From NCBI RefSeq assembly GCF_014876185.1, contig NZ_JADALJ010000001.1, positions 3,701,501 to 3,765,500 of the forward strand: a DNA stretch of 64,000 bases, given 5' to 3'. The translations under genes and the position numbers were made by a program. Position 1 is the stretch's first letter; each line of letters starts with the position of its first letter. The stretch is from Rufibacter sp. LB8 (lineage in GTDB: Bacteria > Bacteroidota > Bacteroidia > Cytophagales > Hymenobacteraceae). The notes beneath the pieces were generated by a model that saw nothing but the letters and a program-made list of their open reading frames with translations, had not been told where the DNA came from and did no database searches. Shown piece after piece: positions 28,231 through 35,841 of this stretch.

Positions 28231-28273
28231 AAAAACAGAAAAGCCACCGAAATTTCAGTGGCTTTTCTGTTTG
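28231..28273. terminator. bidirectional terminator between the LOG gene and hemH
   Basis: AACAGAAAAGCCACCG pairs with CAGTGGCTTTTCTGTTT; A and T runs on both sides. Confidence 0.85.
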
Positions 28274-28283
28274 TAAGATGTCG

Positions 28284-28304
28284 TGCTACGTGATACTTGC
28301 TACG
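28284..28304 (-). repeat. solo arm of the GTAGCAA/GTATCAG periodic family
   Basis: On the minus strand it reads GTAGCAAGTATCACGTAGC, a few bases after the hemH stop. Same words as at 30565, 44342 and 62485. Confidence 0.5.
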
Positions 28305-28309
28305 TACAA

Positions 28310-29341
28310 TCAAGCATCATGAATCATGTCTACCACGGCGTTGACCCAGGTTGGGTGCGTGTTGCAGCTTTCCACCAGTTGCCAGTGTTCGCCGCCGGCG
28401 GCCTCAAACTCTTCCTTAAACTCTTGGCCCACTTCAATGGTGGTTTCCAGGCAATCGGCCACAAACGCGGGGCTGAAGGCCAGCACGCTTTTCACGCCGG
28501 CTGCCGCCAAGTCCTTCAACACGAAATCTGAGTACGGCTTGAGCCACGGGTCTTTGCCCAACCTTGACTGGAACGAGACGGTGTATTTATCCTCGAGAAT
28601 ATTCAACGCTTTGGCCAGCTGCCGCGAAGTCTCAAAACACTGCGCGCGGTAACAGTACCGGTTTCTAGAATGGTACGTGTTGCAGCAGACGCCCAGTTGG
28701 CAGTAACCCTTGGTACTGCCTTTCAGAATCTGGCGCTCGGGCAGGCCGTGGTAACTGAACAGCACGTGGTCATAGTCGCGTTTGGCCATGTGCTCCCGCG
28801 CAATCTCGGCGAAGGTGTTGATAAAGCCCGGGTGGTTACAGAACGTACTGATGAACTTGATATCCGGAATGATTTCCCACTTGCTCACCAGTTCCATCAC
28901 TTTCTCCTGTACTGAGCCCGTGCTGGCCGAGGCGTACTGCGGAAACAACGGTAACACAATAATGCGGTCCACCACTTTGTCTTGCAGTTCTTTGAGGGCG
29001 TTCTCAATGCTGGGACTCTGGTAGCGCATGCCAAAGGCCACGTGGTAACTCTTGCCCAGTTTTTCCTGCACCAGCTTCTGCAAATCCAAGCCATGGAACA
29101 GTAATGGTGAGCCGCGCTCGGTCCAGAGCTCTTTGTAAATCTTCGCGGATTTTGGGGCCCTGAACGGGGCTATGACGCCGTTCACCAGCGCGTAGCGGGC
29201 AGGCGCCGAAATGTCCAGCACGCGTTTGTCTAGCAGAAACTCCCGCAGGTACTTGCGCACGTCTGGGGTATTAGGCGAGTCTGGCGTGCCCAGGTTCACT
29301 AATAAGACACCGGTTTTACCAGATAAAGCTTCGTTCTTCAT
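28310..29341 (-). CDS. hemH: ferrochelatase
   Basis: 343 residues from the ATG at 29341 (the longer frame adds 13 untypical residues). Signatures: GVLLVNLGTPDSPN, RKYLREFLLDKRVL, ELWTERGSPLLFHG, VAFGMRYQSPSIENAL, and HVLFSYHGLPERQ with the catalytic His; FSPAFVADCLETTIEVGQEF near the C-terminus contains the second conserved Glu. It inserts ferrous iron into protoporphyrin IX as the last step of protoheme synthesis. The Cys cluster CxLGVCCNTYHSRNRYCYRAQC in the middle could reflect the iron-sulfur or zinc site seen in some ferrochelatases. Monocistronic. Confidence 0.96.
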   Translation of the reverse strand: MKNEALSGKTGVLLVNLGTPDSPNTPDVRKYLREFLLDKRVLDISAPARYALVNGVIAPFRAPKSAKIYKELWTERGSPLLFHGLDLQKLVQEKLGKSYHVAFGMRYQSPSIENALKELQDKVVDRIIVLPLFPQYASASTGSVQEKVMELVSKWEIIPDIKFISTFCNHPGFINTFAEIAREHMAKRDYDHVLFSYHGLPERQILKGSTKGYCQLGVCCNTYHSRNRYCYRAQCFETSRQLAKALNILEDKYTVSFQSRLGKDPWLKPYSDFVLKDLAAAGVKSVLAFSPAFVADCLETTIEVGQEFKEEFEAAGGEHWQLVESCNTHPTWVNAVVDMIHDA

Positions 29342-29439
29342 GCGCTCTAATTGAAATGCAAAGATACGGAAATAGGCCATTTCAGCCAGCTCCCTCTTTT
29401 ATGATATTCGTCATGCCCAGAACCAACTTGTGAGAAGTT

Positions 29440-29480
29440 TGTTTTTGGCTCCGTTTCCAGAAATGAGCCCGAAAACGGAA
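29440..29480. repeat. family-P intergenic palindrome
   Basis: GTTTTTGGCTCCGTTTCCAG with AAATGAGCCCGAAAACGGAA, between divergent hemH and era. Confidence 0.8.
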
Positions 29481-29637
29481 ATATGGTTGATTGGAGCTAT
29501 GGCTTCCGCCGAGTTTGTTCTGTTTGGGGTTGTTGCCAATCAGCATGACTTCAAATGAACCTGGCAATTTTTTCGTCTTTCAACCAATAAACAATTAACA
29601 ATCAACAACTCCAGACACAGAACTCGTTTTAAAACCG

Positions 29638-29645
29638 TACCTTTG
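29638..29645 (+). promoter_or_regulatory. -7 promoter element of era
   Basis: TACCTTTG fits TAnnTTTG, 16 bases before the era ATG, so the leader would be very short. No clear -33 element. Confidence 0.5.
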
Positions 29646-29661
29646 CAAATTGTTTTGAGAG

Positions 29662-30564
29662 ATGGAGAATAACGCAACAGAGAAGCCGCACAAAGCGGGG
29701 TTTGTAAGCATCATTGGCAAGCCCAACGTGGGCAAGTCTACCCTGATGAACGTGATGGTGGGGGAGAAACTTTCTATCATTACGTCTAAGGCCCAGACCA
29801 CGCGCCACCGCATCATGGGTATTTTGAACAGTGACGATTTCCAGATTGTCTATTCAGATACGCCCGGCATCATTCAGCCCCAGTACGAGCTGCATGAATC
29901 CATGATGCGCTTCGTGCACGCCTCTTTAGAGGATGCGGATGTGATTCTGTTCGTGACCGATATCTACGAAAAGCACGACGAGAGCGAAGTGGTGGAGCGG
30001 TTGCGCAAAGCCAAAGCGCCAATTCTGCTTTTGATTAACAAGATTGACCAGGCCACCCAGGAAGAAGTAGTTGCCAAAGTAGAATACTGGAAAGAACAGC
30101 TTCCGGCCCATGAATACTTAGCCATCTCGGCGCTGCACAGCCAGGGCACCAACGGCGTTTTCCAGAAGATTCTGGATTTGCTGCCCGAGCACCCCGCCTA
30201 TTACCCCAAAGATGAACTAACCGACAAGCCTGAGCGTTTCTTTGCCGCCGAGATGATACGCGAGAAAATCTTCTTGAATTACAAAAAGGAGATTCCGTAC
30301 AGCTGCGAGGTAGTGCTGGAAGAATTCAAGGAAGACGACACCATCATTAGAATGCGCGCCGAAATCTCTGTGGAACGCAAAAGCCAGAAAGGCATTGTGA
30401 TTGGGGACAAAGGCGCGGCCCTTAAAAAAGTAGGCACCCAGGCCCGTCTGGACATGGAAGAGTTCTTCGGCAAAAAAGTGTTCCTGGACCTCTACGTACG
30501 CGTGAACGAAAACTGGCGCGCTGATAAGCGTTTGCTGGACCGGTTTGGATATAATAGCTTATAA
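29662..30564 (+). CDS. era: GTPase Era
   Basis: 300 residues, the family length. G1 IGKPNVGKST, G2 region with TTRHRIMG, G3 DTPGIIQP, G4 NKID, G5 SALH. The C-terminal KH domain (about 200-300) carries VERKSQKGIVIGDKGAALKKVG, the GxxG RNA-binding loop, then FGKKVFLDLYVRVNENWR. Era binds the 3' end of 16S rRNA and helps 30S assembly. It is followed after 198 bases by der, another ribosome-assembly GTPase; the spacer holds an inverted-repeat unit. Confidence 0.97.
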   Translation: MENNATEKPHKAGFVSIIGKPNVGKSTLMNVMVGEKLSIITSKAQTTRHRIMGILNSDDFQIVYSDTPGIIQPQYELHESMMRFVHASLEDADVILFVTDIYEKHDESEVVERLRKAKAPILLLINKIDQATQEEVVAKVEYWKEQLPAHEYLAISALHSQGTNGVFQKILDLLPEHPAYYPKDELTDKPERFFAAEMIREKIFLNYKKEIPYSCEVVLEEFKEDDTIIRMRAEISVERKSQKGIVIGDKGAALKKVGTQARLDMEEFFGKKVFLDLYVRVNENWRADKRLLDRFGYNSL

Positions 30565-30660
30565 GAGTAGCAAGTAGCAGGTATCACGTATCAAGATTTT
30601 TCGGAAAGTCTTGCTACCTGATACTTGCTACTCACTACGTGATACTCACAACGTGATATC
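30565..30660. repeat. inverted-repeat unit of the GTAGCAA/GTATCAG periodic family
   Basis: The arm 30565-30596 begins at the base after the era stop (GAGTAGCAAGTAGCAGGTAT). The arm 30609-30633 is its inverted counterpart (TACCTGATACTTGCTACTC), with a further partial copy to 30660. There is no ORF inside. Confidence 0.6.
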
Positions 30661-30762
30661 ATCAAAATTCCCTAGCGGCGCCACGAAGGCGATACCGCAG
30701 GTTTAACCCGCGTGTTGGGAGTGATTCCTTAAAAGGAGCCTCAAGACGCACATTTCAAGTTT

Positions 30763-32076
30763 ATGGCACAAAATACCATCGCCATTGTAGGACGCCCCAA
30801 CGTGGGCAAATCAACCCTTTTCAACCGCTTAGTAGGAACCCGCAAAGCCATCATGGACAATGAGAGCGGCGTAACCCGTGACCGCCACTACGGCCACGGC
30901 AACTGGGTTGGCAAATATTTTACGGTTATTGACACCGGCGGCTATGTGCGCGGCTCAGATGATATTTTTGAGGGAGAAATTAGAAAGCAGGTAGAATTGG
31001 CCATTAAAGAAGCCGATGTGATTCTGTTCATGGTAGACGTAGACGCGGGCCTCACTGGCTTAGACCAGGAATTTGCCGATGTCTTGCGCCGCTCAGACAA
31101 ACCCATTTACATAGTAGCCAACAAAGCAGATACGCACGCCCGCGGGCATTTGGCCGGTGAGTTTTACGCACTGGGTTTTGACGCTGAGATTTTCCCGGTT
31201 TCCAGCCAGAACGGCTCAGGCACCGGTGAATTGCTGGATGCCGTGGTCAAACATTTCCCGGAGGAAGGCATTGAAAACCCCGAGGCCGGTATTCCGCGCA
31301 TTGCCGTAGTGGGCAGACCTAATGTGGGCAAGTCGTCCTTCGTGAATCTGTTGTTGGGCGAAGAGCGCAACATTGTGACAGATGTAGCCGGTACCACGCG
31401 TGACTCCATCCATTCGCACTACAACGCGTTTGGCAAGGAATTCATTATTGTAGACACGGCTGGGCTCAGAAAGAAAAGCAAGGTGCATGAAGACATTGAG
31501 TTCTACTCGGTGCTCAGGTCTGTGCGGGCGTTGGAGGAAAGTGATATTGTGATTGTGATGCTAGACGCCACGCGCGGAATTGAGGCCCAAGACATGAACA
31601 TTATTGGCCTGGCAGACAAAAACCGGAAGGGCTTGCTTATTATAGTGAACAAGTGGGATCTGATTGAAAAGGAAACCAACACCATGCGTGACATGGAGCG
31701 GGCCATTTATGAAAAGATCGCGCCTATCGCCTACCCGCCCATTGTGTTTGTGTCTGTGCTGAACAAGCAGCGCGTGCACAAAGCCATTGAGACCGCCATT
31801 CAGGTGCATGAGAACCGGAGCATGAAAATACCTACCAGCAAGCTGAATGACGCCATGCTGAAGGAGATTGAGCGCTATCCGCCACCCAGCATCAAAGGCA
31901 AATTCGTGAAGATCAAATACGTGACGCAGTTGCCCACGCACACGCCCACGTTCGCGTTTTTCTGTAATTTGCCGCAGTATATCAAAGAATCTTACACCCG
32001 CTTTCTGGAAAACAGGCTGCGCGAACATTTTGGTTTTGAAGGGGTTCCTGTTAACTTAGTCTTCAGAAAAAAATAA
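30763..32076 (+). CDS. der: GTPase Der (EngA)
   Basis: 437 residues with two consecutive GTPase domains, the defining feature of Der. Domain 1: VGRPNVGKSTLFNRLVG, DTGGYVRG, NKAD. Domain 2 (from about residue 176): VGRPNVGKSSFVNLLLGEERN, DTAGLRKKSKV, NKWDLIEKE. The C-terminal KH-like domain (about 350-437) has PSIKGKFVKIKYVTQLPTHTPTFAFFCN. It works in 50S subunit assembly. No terminator is obvious directly after the stop; the mini-lipoprotein gene at 32129 follows after about 50 bases. Confidence 0.97.
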   Translation: MAQNTIAIVGRPNVGKSTLFNRLVGTRKAIMDNESGVTRDRHYGHGNWVGKYFTVIDTGGYVRGSDDIFEGEIRKQVELAIKEADVILFMVDVDAGLTGLDQEFADVLRRSDKPIYIVANKADTHARGHLAGEFYALGFDAEIFPVSSQNGSGTGELLDAVVKHFPEEGIENPEAGIPRIAVVGRPNVGKSSFVNLLLGEERNIVTDVAGTTRDSIHSHYNAFGKEFIIVDTAGLRKKSKVHEDIEFYSVLRSVRALEESDIVIVMLDATRGIEAQDMNIIGLADKNRKGLLIIVNKWDLIEKETNTMRDMERAIYEKIAPIAYPPIVFVSVLNKQRVHKAIETAIQVHENRSMKIPTSKLNDAMLKEIERYPPPSIKGKFVKIKYVTQLPTHTPTFAFFCNLPQYIKESYTRFLENRLREHFGFEGVPVNLVFRKK

Positions 32077-32128
32077 AAATGCTCCTGGAGAAACATGGTT
32101 TCTGTCTTACCCATTTAGTTTGATTGAC

Positions 32129-32314
32129 ATGAGAAGAGTAGTTGTTCTGTTGGCAGTAGTAGGGATAATGGGGTTTTCCGCCTGTGAACCAAAGAAAATG
32201 GAAAGCACGGCCACCCTAGAGGAAGCATCTGATGCCACAGACATAGCCGAGACCACCGCTGCCCCGCTTGACACCCTCACCACCGCGGGTGACTCTGTTG
32301 AAGTACAGAAATAA
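32129..32314 (+). CDS. mini-lipoprotein 1
   Basis: 61 residues from the ATG at 32129 (a TTG 9 bases upstream is less likely). Signal peptide with lipobox GFSACEP, so a lipid-anchored protein of only about 42 mature residues. The mature part is rich in Thr, Ala, Glu and Asp and ends in VQK. It is followed by a strong terminator. It shares size and layout with the two genes downstream but little sequence. Function unknown. Confidence 0.7.
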   Translation: MRRVVVLLAVVGIMGFSACEPKKMESTATLEEASDATDIAETTAAPLDTLTTAGDSVEVQK

Positions 32315-32333
32315 TTGATTGTCTTTCATTTAA

Positions 32334-32380
32334 TGGCCCACCCAAGCTGTATAAGGCAGTTTGGGTGGGCCTTTTTTGTT
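32334..32380 (+). terminator. terminator after mini-lipoprotein 1
   Basis: GGCCCACCCAA pairs with TTGGGTGGGCC, followed by TTTTTTG. Confidence 0.85.
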
Positions 32381-32547
32381 TTTTACAAAGACATTCATAG
32401 CATTCTCTGAATATCTGTCGCTAAAAATATATCTTTTATAGAATACCTCCGTACAAATGCCCATGACTGCGTTTTGGCATCCGTATAAAACACAAGGGTG
32501 TAAGAATTCTAAAACGCTTTCAAGAGATAACCAGACAAAATAAAACT

Positions 32548-32742
32548 ATGAAAAAATCATTGTGTCTGTTAGCCGTCTTGGCCGGATTGGGCAGCATGGC
32601 CTCCTGTGACTCCAAGAAAGAAAACAACATGGAAGACCAGGCAGAGAAAGTTGAACTGCACGCCGAAATGGCCGGTGACACGGCGCTGGCAGAACAAGCC
32701 AGGCAAGCCAAAGACAGCATTGACAAAGTAGACCCTAAATAA
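32548..32742 (+). CDS. mini-lipoprotein 2
   Basis: 64 residues: signal peptide with lipobox SMASCDS, then a mature part of about 44 residues, acidic and Ala/Glu/Lys-rich, predicted as one amphipathic helix (EDQAEKVELHAEMAG, LAEQARQAKDSIDKVDPK). The C-terminal DSIDKVDPK parallels DSVDAVDPQ of the next gene, so the two are paralogues. In size and helix content it recalls Lpp-type lipoproteins, but no homology is claimed. Confidence 0.72.
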   Translation: MKKSLCLLAVLAGLGSMASCDSKKENNMEDQAEKVELHAEMAGDTALAEQARQAKDSIDKVDPK

Positions 32743-32767
32743 GGTCTTGCCTTTCTGCTGATTATTA

Positions 32768-32775
32768 TACCTTTG
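32768..32775 (+). promoter_or_regulatory. -7 promoter element of mini-lipoprotein 3
   Basis: TACCTTTG fits TAnnTTTG, 25 bases before the ATG at 32801. It shows that the third gene has its own promoter. Confidence 0.55.
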
Positions 32776-32800
32776 CTACTTACACCTACAAAATAAAACT

Positions 32801-32995
32801 ATGAAAAAGACATTTTTAACTTTCGCGTTAGCCGCCGGTATGGTTGGCTTCACCGCCTGTGACTCTGCCAATGAAAACAGAGCCGAAGACAAAGCCGAAC
32901 AAATGGAAGACGCCGCTGATGACGCAGACAACCCGGCTGCTGAGGAACGCGCCGAAGAATTGGAAGACAGCGTTGACGCCGTTGATCCTCAATAA
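32801..32995 (+). CDS. mini-lipoprotein 3
   Basis: 64 residues with lipobox GFTACDS. The mature part is extremely acidic (Asp, Glu and Ala dominate, for example QMEDAADDADNPAAEERAEE) and predicted as one helix. It ends in EDSVDAVDPQ like mini-lipoprotein 2. Own promoter upstream and a strong terminator downstream. Function unknown; the high acidity could mean cation binding or electrostatic contact with the cell wall, which is speculation. Confidence 0.72.
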   Translation: MKKTFLTFALAAGMVGFTACDSANENRAEDKAEQMEDAADDADNPAAEERAEELEDSVDAVDPQ

Positions 32996-33009
32996 CCCAC
33001 CTTACTGCA

Positions 33010-33054
33010 TATAAAAAGAGGCGGCACCTACCAGGGTGCCGCCTCTTTTTATAT
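33010..33054 (+). terminator. terminator after mini-lipoprotein 3
   Basis: ATAAAAAGAGGCGGCACC pairs with GGTGCCGCCTCTTTTTAT, nearly perfect over 18 bp. Confidence 0.88.
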
Positions 33055-33101
33055 GCTTACGGCAGAAAAACAGCTGTAAATGAAATTGCTCAGCGTGTAG
33101 G

Positions 33102-33146
33102 TTTCCGTTTTTGGCCTCGTTTCTAGAAATGAGCCCCAAAACGGAA
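33102..33146. repeat. family-P intergenic palindrome
   Basis: TTCCGTTTTTGGCCTCGTTT with GAAATGAGCCCCAAAACGGA, just before the stop of the convergent 33158 gene. Confidence 0.8.
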
Positions 33147-33157
33147 TACTTATATGC

Positions 33158-33727
33158 TTAACTGCCCAGCCGTTTCTGCATGAGTCCGTCTACCACCTGA
33201 AACAACTGCGGCGGCGTGAGCGTGCGCCACGGAATCTTGTCCAGGGTTCCGCCAAAATTGATGTAATAGTCTACGTGGAACTGCTGCATCTCCTGCACCA
33301 CAAAATCCTGAAACCCCAAGCCGGCAATCCAGCCTTCCTCCACTTCGTCAAACCACTCTTCATAATAGGCGTCATCTGAGCCGTGGAAGTTGAACACGTT
33401 CTCCCCAATAAGAATGTAATGGTTAATGCCTTCGCCAATCATGAGGTCCAGAATGTTGCGCTTGAGGGTCATGATGTCATTGTTGAGCGTGTCATTCCAC
33501 TCGCCAATGAGTTCAATCACCGCATACCGGTCATTGTAATCCACGTACAGAATCTTGAGGAAAAGCGTCTCAGAATCCATGTCGTCCCACTGCGGGTGAA
33601 TGTAGTAGCCGTAGATGGTGTGCGTGTACTCGTTCTCATTATTCTCCGCGCCGTAGAGCGGCGATTTCTCGTCTTCAGAGGCGTTATAGGCTTCCAGCCA
33701 ATTATAGAAGGGTTCAATTGTGTGCAT
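33158..33727 (-). CDS. hypothetical acidic protein
   Basis: 189 residues from the ATG at 33727. The longer frame to 33838 would translate the murQ terminator and is rejected. It is rich in Asp, Glu, Trp and Tyr, with no signal peptide. Alternating strands and helices (LFLKILYVDYNDRYAVIELIGEW, ILDLMIGEGINHYILIGENVFNF) suggest a compact alpha/beta protein. I recognise no family; in Bacteroidetes such proteins are annotated only as hypothetical. Confidence 0.65.
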   Translation of the reverse strand: MHTIEPFYNWLEAYNASEDEKSPLYGAENNENEYTHTIYGYYIHPQWDDMDSETLFLKILYVDYNDRYAVIELIGEWNDTLNNDIMTLKRNILDLMIGEGINHYILIGENVFNFHGSDDAYYEEWFDEVEEGWIAGLGFQDFVVQEMQQFHVDYYINFGGTLDKIPWRTLTPPQLFQVVDGLMQKRLGS

Positions 33728-33791
33728 AGGTTTGAAAACAGCTGCAGAAATTGCTAACGTAGAAAGCCGGTGCCAAGATGAAAAGAAGGCA

Positions 33792-33828
33792 TAAAAAAAG
33801 ATTCGCCGGTCAGACGAATCTCTCTTTT
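33792..33828 (-). terminator. terminator after murQ
   Basis: GAGATTCGTC pairs with GGCGAATCTT on the minus strand, followed by TTTTTTAT. Confidence 0.75.
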
Positions 33829-33839
33829 GTATTGGCAAT

Positions 33840-33882
33840 TTCCGTTTTCGGCTTCGTTTTCAGAAATGAGCCCGAAAACGGG
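33840..33882. repeat. family-P intergenic palindrome
   Basis: TTCCGTTTTCGGCTTCGTTT with GAAATGAGCCCGAAAACGGG, between murQ and its terminator. Confidence 0.8.
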
Positions 33883-33888
33883 AAAATT

Positions 33889-34695
33889 TTAGTGCGAATG
33901 GAACGAGGTAATGGCCGCGCGAACGCTGCCGTGCAAATCCAGCAATTCCTTGGCTTTCTCCTCAGACACCTGCAGTTCATCCATGATCATGCGGCGGCCG
34001 CGGTCTACCAGTTTGTGGTTGGTGAGTTGCATGTCTACCATTTTGTTGCCTTTCACCTTTCCCAGCTGGATCATGATAGAGGTAGTGAGCATGTTCAAGG
34101 CCAGTTTCTGGCCGGTGCCGGCTTTCATGCGCGTGCTGCCCGTCAGGAACTCTGGGCCGGTCACAACTTCCACGGGGAACTGTGCCACGGCGGCTACTTT
34201 GCTGTCTGCATTGCACACCACACAGCCGGTAGTGATGCCGCGCTCATTGCAGGCCTGCAAGCCGCCAATCACGTAGGGCGTACGGCCAGAGGCGGCAATG
34301 CCCACTACCACGTCATTTGCGGTCAGGTTGTAGGCGTCCAGGTCTTTGATGGCTTGATGGTCATCGTCTTCGGCAAATTCCACGGCTTTTCTAATGGCGG
34401 TGTCACCACCGGCCATAATACCGATGACCATGTCAAAGGGCACGCCAAACGTAGGAGGGCACTCAGACGCGTCTACCACGCCCAAACGGCCGCTGGTGCC
34501 GGCGCCAATGTAAAACAGGCGTCCGCCGTCTTTCATTTTGGCCACGGTGGCTTCTACCAGTTTCTCCAGTTGCGGAATGGCTTTCTCTACGGCCAAAGGC
34601 ACGGTTTTGTCCTGCTCGTTGATGTTGGTCAGCAGCTCCCGCACAGACATCTGCTCTAGATTGTCATAGTGCGAGGCGGTTTCTGTAGTACTCAT
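33889..34695 (-). CDS. murQ: N-acetylmuramic acid 6-phosphate etherase
   Basis: 268 residues, a little shorter than E. coli MurQ. SIS-type sugar isomerase fold: TVAKMKDGGRLFYIGAGTSGRLGVVDASECPPTF, GDTAIRKAVEFAEDD, VVVGIAASGRTPYVIGGL, and GPEFLTGSTRMKAGTGQKLALNML. It cleaves the lactyl ether of MurNAc-6-phosphate, giving GlcNAc-6-phosphate and lactate in cell-wall recycling. The start overlaps the stop of the upstream sugar-kinase gene (ATGA), so the two are translationally coupled; this fits a kinase that supplies the phosphorylated substrate. Confidence 0.95.
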   Translation of the reverse strand: MSTTETASHYDNLEQMSVRELLTNINEQDKTVPLAVEKAIPQLEKLVEATVAKMKDGGRLFYIGAGTSGRLGVVDASECPPTFGVPFDMVIGIMAGGDTAIRKAVEFAEDDDHQAIKDLDAYNLTANDVVVGIAASGRTPYVIGGLQACNERGITTGCVVCNADSKVAAVAQFPVEVVTGPEFLTGSTRMKAGTGQKLALNMLTTSIMIQLGKVKGNKMVDMQLTNHKLVDRGRRMIMDELQVSEEKAKELLDLHGSVRAAITSFHSH

Positions 34696-35543
34696 GCGGT
34701 GATTTTTTGCTGATGGTATTGGCTTAGGCCGGCAATGGGGTTCTCCAGAATGGTGCCCAGGCGTACGTTGTACTGGCGGGCCACCGTGCGTAGAATGTCA
34801 CTGAAGTGGAACGCAATGGAGCCTACAAAATGGGTTTCCTTGTTCTGGTAATCTGGGTACCTGATGATGTTTTTCTCAAAGAAGTCTGCCAGGCACCGGT
34901 AAATCATTTGGTAAATGAACGGATGGGTGCGGTTGTCATACAGAAACTTGGCGAACCCGGCCATGTAGCGGTTTGGGTACGGTTTGCTGTACACGTTGTC
35001 TATGATCTCATCACGGTCTGTCTGGTAGCGGTCCACAAAGGCCTGGTGCAGGTCTTGGGGAAGTTCCAGGTTGAGGTAGGCCTGCACAATGCGTTTGCCC
35101 ATGTAGCCGCCGCTGCCCTCATCACCTAAGATAAAGCCCAGGTTGGGCAGGTTCTCCACAATCTTCTCGCCGTCATAGAGGCATGAGTTGGAACCGGTGC
35201 CCAAGATACAGGCAATTCCCGCCTCATGGCCGCACAGCGCGTGGGCGGCCGCCTCCAGGTCATGGTGCACGTGAATGTCGCTGCCCGGGAAGAGTTGCGA
35301 CAATGCCTGGGCCACAATATCCTTCTTCTCTTTTGCGCTGCAGCCGGCTCCGTAGAAATAGATTTCATGCGGCCTGAAACCGTTAAGCTGCGGTAATAAG
35401 TTCTCCCGCAGGGTTTGGGCAATCTGGTCAGTATTCTGATAATACGGATTAAAGCCTATGGTATCAGCCTGCCCCATTATCCCTTCCGTCTCTATTTGTC
35501 GCCATGAGGTTTTGGTAGAGCCGCTGTCAGCGATTAAAATCAT
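34692..35543 (-). CDS. BadF/BadG-type amino-sugar kinase (GlcNAc/MurNAc kinase-like)
   Basis: 283 residues. N-terminal ADSGSTKTSWRQ is the phosphate-1 motif of the ASKHA ATPase fold. GIACILGTGSNSCLYDGE (phosphate 2) and LGDEGSGGYMGKRIVQAYL are typical of N-acetylglucosamine kinase-like proteins of the BadF/BadG/BcrA/BcrD family. The 4-base overlap with murQ suggests it phosphorylates MurNAc and/or GlcNAc at O6 (MurK-like) in peptidoglycan recycling; this substrate is inference. Cytoplasmic. Confidence 0.85.
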   Translation of the reverse strand: MILIADSGSTKTSWRQIETEGIMGQADTIGFNPYYQNTDQIAQTLRENLLPQLNGFRPHEIYFYGAGCSAKEKKDIVAQALSQLFPGSDIHVHHDLEAAAHALCGHEAGIACILGTGSNSCLYDGEKIVENLPNLGFILGDEGSGGYMGKRIVQAYLNLELPQDLHQAFVDRYQTDRDEIIDNVYSKPYPNRYMAGFAKFLYDNRTHPFIYQMIYRCLADFFEKNIIRYPDYQNKETHFVGSIAFHFSDILRTVARQYNVRLGTILENPIAGLSQYHQQKITA

Positions 35544-35604
35544 ATGGTTTGCCTTAAGATGAGCATAAGTTGCTCAAATTTCTTAAAAAGTATTGAAAGA
35601 ATTG

Positions 35605-35838
35605 TTATTTTTTTAGAATTCCTACAATAGAAAATTTATCAAATACGAATTCCGTATGTGGAGCGTCTTTTAATTCAGCGGTGAGATCTTGCCCGGCCCA
35701 GTGCTCATAGTGGTTTCCGCGCCGCCAGAGCCTTGACTTCTGCACGTCATAGATCATGCCGTTGTAGGCCACCCAGATTTCGTCTCGGTCCTGTCCATTA
35801 CGCAAGGCCAGCTGGGAGGTAGTGTATTCTGGAAGCAT
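35605..35838 (-). CDS. cytochrome b5-like heme/steroid-binding domain protein
   Basis: 77 residues, a single domain. It begins YTTSQLALRNGQDRDEIWVAYNGMIYDV, the pattern of prokaryotic cytochrome b5-like proteins. HYEHWAGQDLTAELKDAPH contains the region of the axial heme ligands, but the classic HPGG is replaced by RRGNHYEHW, so heme binding is uncertain. The start codon is 3 bases from the end of four-helix-bundle element B. It is downstream of the ureohydrolase-like gene on the same strand and may once have been directly behind it. Confidence 0.78.
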   Translation of the reverse strand: MLPEYTTSQLALRNGQDRDEIWVAYNGMIYDVQKSRLWRRGNHYEHWAGQDLTAELKDAPHTEFVFDKFSIVGILKK

Positions 35839-35841
35839 TTT

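Noticed and set aside
33778-34659. A 293-codon plus-strand frame across murQ
   Set aside because: It runs through a palindrome and a terminator and is antisense to murQ, whose motifs are complete.
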